Assembly: GCF_001984575.1 (NCBI RefSeq) | Contig: NZ_LZNS01000001.1 | Coordinates: 2,545,233 to 2,609,232, forward strand | Source of the DNA: Streptomyces sp. MP131-18 | Lineage (GTDB): Bacteria > Actinomycetota > Actinomycetes > Streptomycetales > Streptomycetaceae | DNA: 64,000 nucleotides | Direction: 5' to 3' | Part shown: positions 1 through 8,273 of the stretch, one piece after another | Position numbering within the stretch: position 1 is the first letter of the stretch | How the letters are laid out: the number at the start of each line of letters is the position of its first letter | The notes under the pieces: model-generated | Told to the model about the DNA's origin: nothing | The model's input: the letters and a program-made list of their open reading frames with translations, nothing else | Databases searched by the model: none | Program-made: the position numbers and the translations under genes

Positions 1-145
1 TGAGGATGCCGATGCCTGCGGTGTCGGGGTCGAGGACCACGGCCGCGCCCACCCGTCGGGCGGACATCAGCCGGGCCGCCTGCCTGAGCGTGTGATCGGG
101 GCCGATGGTGAGGACGATGGTGCTCATCGCGTCACGGACCAGCAT
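1..145 (-). CDS. CBS-domain protein (N-terminal part only)
   Basis: The reverse strand reads ATG at 145 followed by an open frame to the window edge, giving about 48 residues that begin MLVRDAMSTIVLTIGPD. The pattern DAMS, then a TLRQAARLM helix, then VGAAVVLD is the usual first half of a CBS domain, which binds adenine nucleotides and senses energy state. A good ribosome site (GGCAGGAGGTGG) lies upstream of the start. The rest of the gene, and therefore any partner domain, is outside the window. Stand-alone two-CBS proteins are common in Streptomyces, and that is the likeliest identity. Confidence 0.75.
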   Translation of the reverse strand, partial: MLVRDAMSTIVLTIGPDHTLRQAARLMSARRVGAAVVLDPDTAGIGIL

Positions 146-322
146 GGGATGAGCCACCTCCTGCCAGGGTCGAGGGAAGGGGAGGGGAGGGGGCGCTTGA
201 GACAGGTTTCACAAAGTCACAAGCGAAGGAATTCTCATGTTCACATGCCCTCTTCCGCTCAACAAGGGTCAGGACGGGGCGAAAGCCGCCGATTCCGTGA
301 AGACCACGATCAGGCGTGAAGG

Positions 323-1117
323 CTACGTGCCCAGGTAGCCGAGCAGCCGCTCGTGCAGCAGGCCGTTGCTCGCCGCCGCGTTCCCGCCGTGCGGCCCGTC
401 CGCCCCGTCGAGACCGGTGAACCTGCCCCCCGCCTCCTGCACGATGATCGCCGGCGCCGCCATGTCCCACAGCGACAGCTCCGGCTCGGCGCACACGTCG
501 ACCGCGCCCTCGGCCACCATCATGTAGGACCAGAAGTCGCCGTACGCGCGCGTGCGCCAGCAGTCCCGCGACAGGTCGAGCAGCCCGCCGAGCCGTCCCC
601 GCTCCTCCCAGCCGCCGAGCGAGGAGTACGAGAACGAGGCGTCCTCGATCCGCGCCACCCGCGACACCGAGATCCGCGTCGCCGACGTCAGGCTGCGCCC
701 CGCGTACGCCCCGCCGCCCAGCGCCGCCCACCAGCGCCGGTTCAGCGCGGGCGCGGACACCACCCCGACCACCGGCCGGTCGCCGCCTTCCCCGCGCTCC
801 ATCAGCGCGATGAGCGTCGCCCAGACCGGAACGCCGCGCACGTAGTTCTTGGTGCCGTCGATCGGGTCGACGACCCAGCGCCGCGGCCCCTGCCCCTCGC
901 CGCCGAACTCCTCGCCCAGCACCGCGTCCCGCGGCCGGGCCCGCCCGAGCACCGACCGGATCAGCTCCTCCGCGGCCCGATCCGCCTCCGTCACCGGTGT
1001 CAGGTCCGGCTTGGTCTCCACTTTCAGGTCGAGCGCCCGGAAGCGGTCCATCGTCGCGGCATCGGCGGAGTCGGCGAGCACGTGCGCCAGGCGCAGGTCG
1101 TCGTGGTAATCGGGCAT
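323..1117 (-). CDS. hisN: Inositol-monophosphatase-family phosphatase, likely histidinol-phosphatase
   Basis: The 264-residue product has the full Mg-dependent phosphatase signature of the IMPase family: T43-E44-A-D46 early, G68-E69-E70, and WVVDPIDGT at 81-89 carrying the metal-binding aspartates, with LSLWDMAAP near residue 216. In Actinobacteria the close relatives at this length are HisN-type histidinol-phosphate phosphatases that supply the penultimate step of histidine synthesis. The start ATG at 1117 has GAGG four bases upstream. The gene is divergent from a TetR regulator, with 119 bp between them that contain a perfect palindrome. Inositol or other sugar monophosphates remain possible substrates, because the fold alone does not settle specificity. 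Confidence 0.82.
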   Translation of the reverse strand: MPDYHDDLRLAHVLADSADAATMDRFRALDLKVETKPDLTPVTEADRAAEELIRSVLGRARPRDAVLGEEFGGEGQGPRRWVVDPIDGTKNYVRGVPVWATLIALMERGEGGDRPVVGVVSAPALNRRWWAALGGGAYAGRSLTSATRISVSRVARIEDASFSYSSLGGWEERGRLGGLLDLSRDCWRTRAYGDFWSYMMVAEGAVDVCAEPELSLWDMAAPAIIVQEAGGRFTGLDGADGPHGGNAAASNGLLHERLLGYLGT

Positions 1118-1139
1118 GCCTCACAGTATCCGGCCGGTC

Positions 1140-1159
1140 GCCCCGCACCGGTGCGGGGC
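1140..1159. promoter_or_regulatory. Perfect 20-bp palindrome in hisN/tetR divergent gap
   Basis: The sequence gccccgcaccggtgcggggc is its own reverse complement. It lies 22 bp upstream of hisN and just before a -35-like TTGACA for the regulator gene, which is where an operator would control both. No T-run follows, so a terminator is unlikely. Assignment to the adjacent TetR protein is inference. Confidence 0.45.
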
Positions 1160-1162
1160 ATC

Positions 1163-1191
1163 TTGACACCGCACCCGGGCGCGTCAATCCT
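1163..1191 (+). promoter_or_regulatory. Putative promoter of the tetR gene
   Basis: A consensus -35 hexamer TTGACA (1163-1168) is followed after 17 bp by AATCCT (1186-1191). The GTG start at 1237 lies about 40 nt beyond the expected start point. TTGAC at the left and GTCAA at 1183-1187 also form an interrupted inverted repeat, so repressor contact here is possible. Confidence 0.4.
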
Positions 1192-1236
1192 GTCCGGCAC
1201 CAGGACAGAGCCGCTCCTGGAAGCGAGGAGGCAACG

Positions 1237-1740
1237 GTGCCCACCGCGCGAGAATCCCTCCTGAACGCTGCCGCCCAGGCCGTCGAACGACGCCCCTGGC
1301 CCGTGGTCAGGATGATCGAGGTCGCAGCGGCGGCCGGGGTGTCCCGGCAGACGCTCTACAACGAGTTCGGCGACAAGGCGGGGCTCGGCTCCGCCCTGGC
1401 GGAGCACAGGACGGCCGTGTTCCTCGACGGGTTCCAGACGTTCCTGCGTGCCCGCCGCCACGACCCCGCCGCCCTGTCCGCCGCCACCGGCTGGATCGTC
1501 CGCGCGGCCCTGGCGGACCGCGTCGTGCACGCCGCCCTCACGGGCTGCCGCTGCGCCGGCCTGCCGCCGCACGCCCGCGCCCCCGGCCAGCTGGTCGGCG
1601 AGTTGTGCGCGTGCGCCGTGCGCACCCTCGGCGGGGGCGCGGACCTGGACACCGCCCGCGCCTGCGAGACGGCGGTCCGCCTCGCGATCTCCCACCTGGT
1701 CGCCCCGCCGGCCGCCGCGCCCGCCGCGGCCGGCGCCTGA
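1237..1740 (+). CDS. TetR/AcrR-family transcriptional regulator
   Basis: The 167-residue protein begins at GTG 1237, preceded by AGCGAGGAGGCAACG, a strong ribosome site that decides this start over longer upstream options. Residues 5-55 form the DNA-binding domain: a first helix ESLLNAAAQAVER, then VAAAAGVSRQTLYNEFGDKAGL, the classical TetR helix-turn-helix. The rest is an all-helical ligand and dimer region rich in Ala and Leu, and the protein is shorter than the usual 190-220 residues. It is divergent from hisN and converges tail to tail with rsgA without a gap. The palindrome at 1140-1159 is a candidate operator. The ligand is unknown. Confidence 0.85.
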   Translation: MPTARESLLNAAAQAVERRPWPVVRMIEVAAAAGVSRQTLYNEFGDKAGLGSALAEHRTAVFLDGFQTFLRARRHDPAALSAATGWIVRAALADRVVHAALTGCRCAGLPPHARAPGQLVGELCACAVRTLGGGADLDTARACETAVRLAISHLVAPPAAAPAAAGA

Positions 1741-2748
1741 TCAGTCGCCCTCGCGCCGCTCGCGCGTGGCCAGCAGGCGCCGGAGCGAATACAGCCGCGC
1801 CGGCTCCGCGTGCCCCTCGGCCACCCAGGCGTCGAGGGCGCAGTCCCGCTCGTCGTGGCTGCACGCCCGCGGGCAGCCCGCGGTGCCCGGCTCCAGGTCG
1901 GGGAAGGCGTGGATGACGCGCGAGGGATCGATGTGATGCAGCCCGAACGACCGGACCCCCGGCGTGTCGATGACCCAGCCGGCCGTACCGGGCAGCGGCA
2001 GGGCCAGCGCCGAGACGGTGGTGTGCCGGCCGCGGCCGGTCACCGCGTTCACCTCGCCCGTCGCCCGCTGCCGCTCCGGCGGCACAAGCGCGTTCACCAG
2101 CGTCGTCTTGCCGACGCCGCTGTGCCCGACGAACGCCGTGGTCCGGCCGGCCAGCAACTCCCGCACCCGGGCCACCGATTCCTCGTCGAACTCCTCACGG
2201 CTGGTCACCACATGCCGGGTGCCCAGCGGCGCGTAAGTATCGAGCAGCGGACCGGCCGGCGCCAGGTCGGACTTGGTCAGGATCAGCAGCGGGTCGAGCC
2301 CCGCGTCGAACGCGGCGACCAGACAGCGGTCGATCAGCCGCGGCCGCGGCTCGGGATCGGCGAGTGCGGTGACGATGGCGAGCTGGTCGGCGTTCGCCAC
2401 CACCACCCGTTCGAACGGGTCGTCGTCGTCCGCGGTCCGCCGCAGCACCGACGTGCGCTCCGCCACCCGCACCACCCGGGCCAGCGTGTCCTTGTGGCCC
2501 GACAGGTCGCCGACCACCGCGACCCGGTCGCCGACGACCACGCTCTTGCGGCCCAGCTCACGCGCCTTCATCGCGGTGACCGTGCGGCCCGCGACGAGAC
2601 AGGTGATCCGGCCCCGGTCGACGGTGAGGACGAAGCCCCCCTCCGCGTCCTCGTGGGCGGGCCGCCGATGGGTGCGCGGCCTGCTCCCCCGGCGGCTCGG
2701 CCGGACCCGGACGTCGTCCTCGTCGGTGTGCTTGCCGTACCGGCGCAT
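1741..2748 (-). CDS. rsgA: Small ribosomal subunit biogenesis GTPase RsgA
   Basis: This is the circularly permuted GTPase that checks late 30S assembly. In the 335-residue product an OB-fold spans about 38-105. It is followed by G4 LTKSD (157-161), then G1 GHSGVGKT (208-215), then G3 DTPG (261-264), the permuted order G4-G1-G3 that defines the family. The C-terminal zinc knuckle is visible as C292, C296, H298 and C303. The N-terminal 35 residues are Arg-rich and disordered. The gene lies 15 bp downstream of aroA on the same strand, so the two are probably co-transcribed. This pairing is common in Streptomyces. Confidence 0.94.
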   Translation of the reverse strand: MRRYGKHTDEDDVRVRPSRRGSRPRTHRRPAHEDAEGGFVLTVDRGRITCLVAGRTVTAMKARELGRKSVVVGDRVAVVGDLSGHKDTLARVVRVAERTSVLRRTADDDDPFERVVVANADQLAIVTALADPEPRPRLIDRCLVAAFDAGLDPLLILTKSDLAPAGPLLDTYAPLGTRHVVTSREEFDEESVARVRELLAGRTTAFVGHSGVGKTTLVNALVPPERQRATGEVNAVTGRGRHTTVSALALPLPGTAGWVIDTPGVRSFGLHHIDPSRVIHAFPDLEPGTAGCPRACSHDERDCALDAWVAEGHAEPARLYSLRRLLATRERREGD

Positions 2749-2763
2749 CGCGGGCCGCGGTCC

Positions 2764-4113
2764 TCAGGCGCCCTCTCCGGCCAGCATGCGGTGCCACAGG
2801 TCGGGGAAGTCGGGCATGGTCTTGCCGGTGGTGGCGATGTTCTCGATCTCGACGTCCTTGACGACCAGGCCGAGTACGGCGCCCGCGGTCGCGAGCCGGT
2901 GGTCCTCGTACGTGTGGAAGACACCGCCGTGCAGCGCGCGCGGCCGGATGCGCAGGCCGTCCTCGGTCTCCGTGACGTCGCCGCCCAGCGCGTTGATCTC
3001 CTTGGTGAGGGCCGCCAGGCGGTCGGTCTCGTGCAGCCGCAGGTGCGCGACGCCGCGCAGCACCGACTCGCCCTCGGCCAGCGCGGCGACGGCGGCGATG
3101 CCGGGCGTCAGCTCGCCCACCTCGCCCAGGTCCGCGTCGATGCCGCGTACCCGCCCGCTGCCGGAGAACGTCAGCCCGCGGTCGTCCAGCGTGCAGGTGC
3201 CGCCCATCTCCGTGAAGATGTGCCGCAGCGCGTCGCCCGGCTGGGTGGTGCGGACGGGCCAGTCGGGGATGGTGACCGTGCCGCCGGTGACGAGGGCGGC
3301 GGCCAGGAACGGCTGCGCGTTGGACAGGTCGGGCTCCACCACCAGGTCCCGGCCGAGCAGGGCGCCGGGCGTCACGCGCCACACGTTCGGCTCGCCGCCC
3401 GAGTCGGGGGCGTCGACCTGCACCCCGGCGCGGCGCAGCATGTCCACGGTCATGCGGATATGCGGCAGGGACGGCAGCGTCCTGCCGGTGTGCCGCACCT
3501 CGACGCCCTGGTTGAAGCGGGGCGCGGAGAGCAGCAGCGCGCTGATGAACTGCGAGGAGGTCGAGGCGTCCACCTCGACGGAGCCGCCGTCGAGCGAGCC
3601 GACGCCGTGCACGGTGAGCGGCATGCTGCCGCGCCCGCCGTCCTCGATGCGGGCGCCGAGGGAACGCAGCGCCTCGATCAGGCTGCGCAGCGGGCGCTCG
3701 TGCGAACGCGGGTCGCCGTCGAAGCGGACCTCGCCCTCGGCCAGCGCGGCCAGCGGCGGCAGGAAGCGCATGACCGTTCCGGCGTTGCCGACGTCGACGG
3801 TGGCCGGCGCCTGCGGCATGGCGGGGATGACGCGCCAGGACTCGCCGCGGCCCTCCGGGAGGCCGGAGACGGCGGAGCTGGAGGAGACGGTCTCCTCGAT
3901 GCCGATGCCGAGGGAACGCAGCGCGTCCGCCATCAGCAGGGTGTCGCGGGACCGGAGCGGGCGGCGCAGCCACCCCGGGTCGGCGGCCAGCGCGGCGAGG
4001 ATCAGGGCCCGGTTGGTGACCGACTTGGACCCGGGCACCGTGACCGTTGCGTCGACCGCGCGCGGAGCGGACGGCGCGGGCCAGAGATCGAGACTTTCGC
4101 TGTGGTCGGTCAT
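2764..4113 (-). CDS. aroA: 3-phosphoshikimate 1-carboxyvinyltransferase (EPSP synthase)
   Basis: The 449-residue enzyme transfers enolpyruvate from PEP to shikimate-3-phosphate in the aromatic amino-acid pathway. Landmarks are the substrate loop [16 protein letters not shown] (28-43, K30), [15 protein letters not shown] near 113-127, the Arg-containing [14 protein letters not shown] segment, and the C-terminal [13 protein letters not shown] box. Length and motif order match the bacterial family. The start ATG at 4113 follows GAGTGAGAGC. It lies 39 bp after the M50 peptidase gene and 15 bp before rsgA, all on the reverse strand, so the three may form one transcript. The glyphosate-contact region looks like an ordinary class I type, but I cannot judge sensitivity. 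Confidence 0.95.
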   Translation of the reverse strand: MTDHSESLDLWPAPSAPRAVDATVTVPGSKSVTNRALILAALAADPGWLRRPLRSRDTLLMADALRSLGIGIEETVSSSSAVSGLPEGRGESWRVIPAMPQAPATVDVGNAGTVMRFLPPLAALAEGEVRFDGDPRSHERPLRSLIEALRSLGARIEDGGRGSMPLTVHGVGSLDGGSVEVDASTSSQFISALLLSAPRFNQGVEVRHTGRTLPSLPHIRMTVDMLRRAGVQVDAPDSGGEPNVWRVTPGALLGRDLVVEPDLSNAQPFLAAALVTGGTVTIPDWPVRTTQPGDALRHIFTEMGGTCTLDDRGLTFSGSGRVRGIDADLGEVGELTPGIAAVAALAEGESVLRGVAHLRLHETDRLAALTKEINALGGDVTETEDGLRIRPRALHGGVFHTYEDHRLATAGAVLGLVVKDVEIENIATTGKTMPDFPDLWHRMLAGEGA

Positions 4114-4152
4114 GCTCTCACTCTAGTGCGCGGCATGGCCCGGACAGGTGTT

Positions 4153-4866
4153 TCAGAGGTCGAGCAGCCAGCGTCCGCCGCCGATCAGCGACGTGAGCGC
4201 CACGGCGTGGAAGAGGAGCAGCCACATCAGCGCGGGGACGCGCGTGAGCCGTGCGAGCTGGTCCGCGTCCGAGTCGCGCGCCGCCCCGCGCCGGCGCTTG
4301 GCCTGGAGCTCGAACACCGGACGCACGCCGCCGAGCAGCAGGAACCACACGACCACGTAGGCGAACGCCGCCTGCACGTCGGGCTCCGTGAGCCAGGAGA
4401 CCAGCAGGAACGCGGCCCCGGTCAGCACGACGGTCAGCATGCCGTACGCGTTGCGCACCATGACCAGAAGCGCGAGCAGCAGGGCGGTGGCCCCCCACAG
4501 CAGGGCGGTGATGCGGCCCTCGGAGAGCAGCGCGGCGCCGCCGAGCCCCAGCAGCGAGGGGGCGGTATACCCGGCGGCCGCGGTGAGGATCATGCCGAAG
4601 CCGGTCGGCTTCCCCCGGGAGACCGTGAGGCCCGAGGTGTCGGAGTGCAGGCGTATGCCCTCCAGTCGGCGGCCGGTCACCAGGGCCATCAGGCCGTGGC
4701 CGCCCTCGTGCGCGATGGTGATGGTGTTGCGGGACAGCCGCCACACGCCGAACGGCGCGACCGCCGCCAGGGCGACGGCGGCCGTCGCGAGTATCAGCCA
4801 CAGCTCGGGCCCGGGCTGCGTGCCGGTCACGCGGCCCCACAGTTCGTCGATGTCAGCGGTATCCAT
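4153..4866 (-). CDS. M50-family intramembrane metallopeptidase
   Basis: The 237-residue protein carries HEGGH at residues 53-57 inside a hydrophobic segment (AHEGGHGLM), the zinc-binding HExxH of M50 site-2-type proteases. There are about six membrane segments, for instance 22-43, 85-110, 115-135 and 150-190. M50 enzymes usually cut membrane-anchored regulators within the bilayer. No PDZ domain is present, so this is a compact form. It lies directly downstream of a sigma-factor gene that carries its own membrane tail, which makes a regulatory link conceivable but unproven. The ATG at 4866 is the most upstream reasonable start; its ribosome site is weak. Confidence 0.8.
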   Translation of the reverse strand: MDTADIDELWGRVTGTQPGPELWLILATAAVALAAVAPFGVWRLSRNTITIAHEGGHGLMALVTGRRLEGIRLHSDTSGLTVSRGKPTGFGMILTAAAGYTAPSLLGLGGAALLSEGRITALLWGATALLLALLVMVRNAYGMLTVVLTGAAFLLVSWLTEPDVQAAFAYVVVWFLLLGGVRPVFELQAKRRRGAARDSDADQLARLTRVPALMWLLLFHAVALTSLIGGGRWLLDL

Positions 4867-4896
4867 AGCGGGGCCGATCCTAGGCCGAGGACCTGA

Positions 4897-6312
4897 CTAC
4901 CGGGCGCCCCCGGGGGCCTCCAGGAGCGGGGGCAGCGAGGGCAGGGCAGGAGAGCCCTCCTCGTCGAACGGCCGGGGCGGCGTCAACGTGCCCGGCCCCG
5001 GGGCGCAGTCGTCCGCCGGGCCCACCGCCTCCGGCAGGGCCTCGGCCACTCCGGGGGCGCACAAGGCCACGTCCGCGCCGGGGATTGCGTCGAGCGCCGG
5101 CTCCGGCAAGGGCACCGGCCGCTCCTCGGGCGCCGGTCCCGGAACACGCGCGCGGGTCCGTTCCGGCGCGTGAGACGGCGCGTCCGTCGGGTCCGCACGC
5201 CGATCCCGCTCCTCCTGCGCCGGCTCCCGGTCACGGTCGGGCGCCTCCGCGCGATCCCCGGCCGCCCCCTGTCCGTCCCGCGCCTCCTCGTCCCTGGCGT
5301 GGCTGTGACCGCGGTCCTGGCCGCCGGACAACTGCCCGGTCAGCGGCGCCGATCCGGTGGCGGTGACCGCGGCGAGCGCCACGGTCGCGGTGACCGTCAC
5401 CTTGCTCAGCAGCCCGCCCGCACCGGTCAGCCCGCCCGCACCGGTCAGCCCGCCCGCGCCCGCGAGGCCGCCCGCGCCCGCCACCCCGGCGGCCTTCCCG
5501 GCCAGCTCGGCCGTTCCTGCGACGCCGGGCACGGCGAACCAGCCCGCGAGAACGAGCGGAAGCACCCCGCGCAGCGTCTCGTTGAGGTCGGCCAGCTCCC
5601 GGTAGGCGGAGCGGCAGCGCTCGCAGTCATCCAGATGCCGCCGCAGCCCGAGGTACCCACGGCGCAGGTACGGGCGGCGGGCATAGGGGCCCAGCCGGCT
5701 CGCGTACCGCCGGCACTCCTCCTGCCCGGTGAGGGACTCGCTCACGTGCGCCTGGAGGTAGGCCGCCCGCAGCCCCTCCCGGGCGCGGTGCGCGAGCACC
5801 GCCGTGGCGTTGGCCGTCAGGCCGAGGCGCCGCGCGACGCGGCGGACCGGCTCCCCGTCCACCGTCGTCCGCCACAGCACCTCCTGCCAGCGCTCCGGCA
5901 GGGTCAGGAACGCCCGCACCACCATCGACCGGTCGGCCCGCGCGATCGTGCCCGCCTCGCACTGCGACTCGCCCGGCGGACCGGCCGCGACCGCGCCCGG
6001 TTCCGGCACGGGCAGTTCCAGCGCGCCGTCCGCGCCCCACTGCGCCGCCGCGCGCCGCACTATGGTCAGCAGGTAGGCGCGCACCGCCGTGCGCGGCCCG
6101 CCCCCGGTGCGCACCGCGCGCAGCGTCCGCGCGAACACCTCCGCCGTCAGGTCCTCCGCCGTGTGCGCGTCGCGGCAGCAGAGCCGCGCGTAGCGCCGTA
6201 CCGCCGGCTCGTGCCGCCGGTACAGCTCCGCGAATCCCGCGTCGTCACCGGCGCGGACGCGCACCAGCAGGGCGCTGTCGGACTCGGCCGGCGCGCCGTC
6301 ATCCATCGCCAT
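4897..6312 (-). CDS. ECF-type RNA polymerase sigma factor with fused anti-sigma-like and membrane tail
   Basis: The first 170 residues are a typical ECF sigma factor: region 2 (LLVRVRAGDDAGFAELYRRH, then AEDLTAEVFARTL) and region 4 (LPERWQEVLWRTTV, then VARRLGLTANATAVLAHRAR). After that the protein keeps going to 471 residues. It has a zinc-finger-like HLDDCERC motif as in zf-HC2 anti-sigma domains, a hydrophobic segment LPLVLAGWFAVPGV, a Gly/Ala/Leu repeat, a second hydrophobic stretch, and a long acidic Pro-rich tail. Fused sigma/anti-sigma layouts occur in some actinobacterial ECF groups (from memory, ECF52-like). I chose ATG 6312 because GGGAGG lies just upstream; ATG 6306 is equally plausible. 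The gene is divergent from a DUF2637 membrane protein. Confidence 0.85.
   Translation of the reverse strand: MAMDDGAPAESDSALLVRVRAGDDAGFAELYRRHEPAVRRYARLCCRDAHTAEDLTAEVFARTLRAVRTGGGPRTAVRAYLLTIVRRAAAQWGADGALELPVPEPGAVAAGPPGESQCEAGTIARADRSMVVRAFLTLPERWQEVLWRTTVDGEPVRRVARRLGLTANATAVLAHRAREGLRAAYLQAHVSESLTGQEECRRYASRLGPYARRPYLRRGYLGLRRHLDDCERCRSAYRELADLNETLRGVLPLVLAGWFAVPGVAGTAELAGKAAGVAGAGGLAGAGGLTGAGGLTGAGGLLSKVTVTATVALAAVTATGSAPLTGQLSGGQDRGHSHARDEEARDGQGAAGDRAEAPDRDREPAQEERDRRADPTDAPSHAPERTRARVPGPAPEERPVPLPEPALDAIPGADVALCAPGVAEALPEAVGPADDCAPGPGTLTPPRPFDEEGSPALPSLPPLLEAPGGAR
5411..5464. repeat. 18-bp tandem repeat within the sigma-factor gene
   Basis: The unit agcccgcccgcaccggtc occurs twice in perfect register (5411-5428, 5429-5446) and a third time with changes (5447-5464). 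It encodes a repeated GAGGLT hexapeptide beside the predicted membrane segment of the sigma factor. Copy number could vary between strains without breaking the frame. Confidence 0.85.
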
Positions 6313-6470
6313 GCGCCCTCCCGTTGCTCGTGTGTTGATCAAAATCGCCAACGACGCCCGGCGGCCGAAGAAACGGTTCGGTCAAGGCGCCGCTTCGCCC
6401 GCCACTCTTGGAGCACCATTCACTCCAATGCCACACATCCCCCCAACTCACCCCTCGTTGGCGGTTTGTG

Positions 6471-7094
6471 ATGCCACTCAACCAACAGATGATGTACGAC
6501 CCGACGGCGACCACGCACCTGTTCCTGCCGCCGGATCTGCTCGTCGGCCCCACCGCCGACGCGCCTCCCGCCGACGACCAGGGCCCACGGCAGCACGCGG
6601 CACGGCGCCACCGCAGGGAACGCCGGCGTGTCACCTGGCAGAGCGACACGGTCCGTTCGTGGTGGATGAGGTGCGCGAGCCTGATGCTCGCCGCCGCGGC
6701 CGCCGTCCTGGTCGCGATGCTCAGCGTCCTCGGCGGCCTCGTCTCCTACGAGCCGCTGCGGGACGCCGCTTCCCCCGGCGTCCCGCAGCAACTGATCGGC
6801 TGGTGGCCCCTGCTGATCTTCGGGCCCTGGCTGGTGGCCTCCCTGTCGATCCTGCGCGCGGCGCTGTACCAGCGGCACGCCCTGCACTCGTGGGCGGTCG
6901 TCGTCTTCTTCTCCGGTCTGGCCATCGCCCTGTGCATGTCGCAGGTGCCCAGGACCCCGACGAACCTGGCCGTGGCCGGCCTTCCGCCGCTCTCCGCACT
7001 GCTGGCGTTCCACCAGATCGTGCGCCAGGTGACGCTGATCAACCCGCCCCGGCACGCGCTCCCGCGACGGCACCCCGCACGCCGCCGCGGCTGA
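6471..7094 (+). CDS. DUF2637-like multi-spanning membrane protein
   Basis: The 207-residue protein has a soluble, partly charged N-terminus of about 60 residues, then four hydrophobic segments: CASLMLAAAAAVLVAMLSVL, WWPLLIFGPWLVASLSIL, AVVVFFSGLAIALCMS and LAVAGLPPLSALLAFHQ. It ends in a basic tail. This matches the DUF2637 family, small Streptomyces membrane proteins sometimes linked to conjugative-plasmid spread (Spd-like) but also chromosomal. ATG 6471 is chosen because it lies beyond an AT-richer control region. It lacks a clear ribosome site, so the start is uncertain. It is divergent from the ECF sigma gene; an inverted repeat ttggag..ctccaa lies at 6408-6428 in the gap. Confidence 0.6.
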   Translation: MPLNQQMMYDPTATTHLFLPPDLLVGPTADAPPADDQGPRQHAARRHRRERRRVTWQSDTVRSWWMRCASLMLAAAAAVLVAMLSVLGGLVSYEPLRDAASPGVPQQLIGWWPLLIFGPWLVASLSILRAALYQRHALHSWAVVVFFSGLAIALCMSQVPRTPTNLAVAGLPPLSALLAFHQIVRQVTLINPPRHALPRRHPARRRG

Positions 7095-7103
7095 ACCGCG
7101 CGG

Positions 7104-8066
7104 TCAGCCCCGACCGGCGGCCTCGACGGCCTGCTCGATGCGGGCGACCAACTCCTCCGCGTCCACCGAACCGTCCCGCGCCGCGAGCGCCCCGGCCAGC
7201 TCGGCCACGGCGGCGCGCAGCGCGACCACCTCGCCGTGCGTCCGGCTGAGCAGCGCCCACGCATCCCGGTCGGCGCCCTCCGCCCTGAACTGCCAGGTGT
7301 GATGCGGGCTTGCCGCGTCGTCCCACATCTGCCGCGCGTCGCGCGAGTCCATCCGGTCGTCCTTGTAGAGCGCCACCTGGCGGGCCGCAGCCTTCGCCAC
7401 CTTCTCGATGTCGGCGTCGCTCAGCGGCATGTCGTCCTCCTCGGGGTCCCAGTCGGCGGGGTGCCGCAGTCGTTCGGCAACGCGCTTGCGCACGTCGCTC
7501 ATGGATATGCCGGGCCCGCGGGGGTCGATCTTGCCCGGCTGCCATTCCAGATGGCCGATCACCGAGGTCGTGCCCTGCTTGCCCCAGCCGTGCGCCCGGC
7601 AGATGGCCGCCGAGGCACGCACGATGGCATCGACCTGCGCGGGCGGCCACGGGTCCTTGTTGTCGCCCAGGTTGATGCATTCGAAGCCGTAGAAGTACCG
7701 ATTGCCGTCGGTGTTCGCCTGGTTGTCGGGGGGAAGGGTCCGCTCCGCGATCACGGCGTCCAGCACATCCCCGTCGCCGCTTCCCGCATGGTTGGCCCGG
7801 CCGTGCCCGACGAGATGGACCACGCCGTCCTTGGCGATGACGCCGTGGCACAGCGGCCCAGGCAGCGTGGAGTGGCCGTCGTAGCACAGGTCCACGCTGG
7901 AGTCGGTGCCGGTGGTGACGGTGTGGTGGATCATCACTCCGTGCACGGGGCCCCAGGACCCGACGTGATTCCGGTTGTGCGTGCGCCAGGACCGGTGTTC
8001 CTCGATCCTGACGCCCTCCCCCTTGAGAGCGCTCACCAGCTTGGCGGCGGAAAGTGGAGAAGCCAT
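7104..8066 (-). CDS. Peptidoglycan-recognition / N-acetylmuramoyl-L-alanine amidase, phage-endolysin type
   Basis: The 320-residue protein starts ATG 8066. Residues 25-190 form an Amidase_2/PGRP domain: VMIHHTVTT supplies the first zinc histidine, CHGVIAKDGVVHLVG the core strand, FYGFECINLG the middle, and VIGHLEWQPGKIDPRGPG the second histidine with the downstream Lys/Asp pocket. It would cleave the bond between muramic acid and L-Ala of the peptide stem. There is no signal peptide or lipobox, as in phage endolysins that leave the cell through a holin; I see no holin nearby. The C-terminal 110 residues are helical and charged (DADIEKVAKAAARQVAL and a final coil). It lies 207 bp past the 3' end of tRNA-His. 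A prophage remnant is possible; a resident cell-wall enzyme is the alternative. Confidence 0.82.
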   Translation of the reverse strand: MASPLSAAKLVSALKGEGVRIEEHRSWRTHNRNHVGSWGPVHGVMIHHTVTTGTDSSVDLCYDGHSTLPGPLCHGVIAKDGVVHLVGHGRANHAGSGDGDVLDAVIAERTLPPDNQANTDGNRYFYGFECINLGDNKDPWPPAQVDAIVRASAAICRAHGWGKQGTTSVIGHLEWQPGKIDPRGPGISMSDVRKRVAERLRHPADWDPEEDDMPLSDADIEKVAKAAARQVALYKDDRMDSRDARQMWDDAASPHHTWQFRAEGADRDAWALLSRTHGEVVALRAAVAELAGALAARDGSVDAEELVARIEQAVEAAGRG

Positions 8067-8232
8067 ACCTGTCCCCTTCCCCGGTTCCGGCGCCTCATGG
8101 CCCCTGCCGCCCCAACTCCACCCGTTTCAGGCACAGAACGCACACCCCCGCACCACCGGCGCACGCCGCCCGGGCATCACCGGCACCGCGAACGGCTCCG
8201 CTGCCCCCCGGCGCGGGGCTCCGCGCACGATC

Positions 8233-8266
8233 AAGGCCCGGCCCGCGTTTCCGCGGACCGGGCCTT
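8233..8266 (-). terminator. Intrinsic terminator after tRNA-His
   Basis: On the reverse strand two 15-nt arms (8252-8266 and 8233-8247) pair in 14 of 15 positions around a GAAA tetraloop. It begins 8 nt beyond the tRNA CCA end. The following sequence is not a run of U, as is usual for Streptomyces terminators. Confidence 0.8.
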
Positions 8267-8273
8267 GAGCATC

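Noticed and set aside
1810..4896. Long forward-strand open frame opposite rsgA, aroA and the M50 gene
   Set aside because: Same effect: it lies opposite three genes with clear motifs, has no ribosome site and gives a low-complexity product.
8067..8232. Second tRNA or attachment-site copy near the amidase gene
   Set aside because: I found no partial repeat of the tRNA-His 3' end in this stretch, so no attachment site is claimed.
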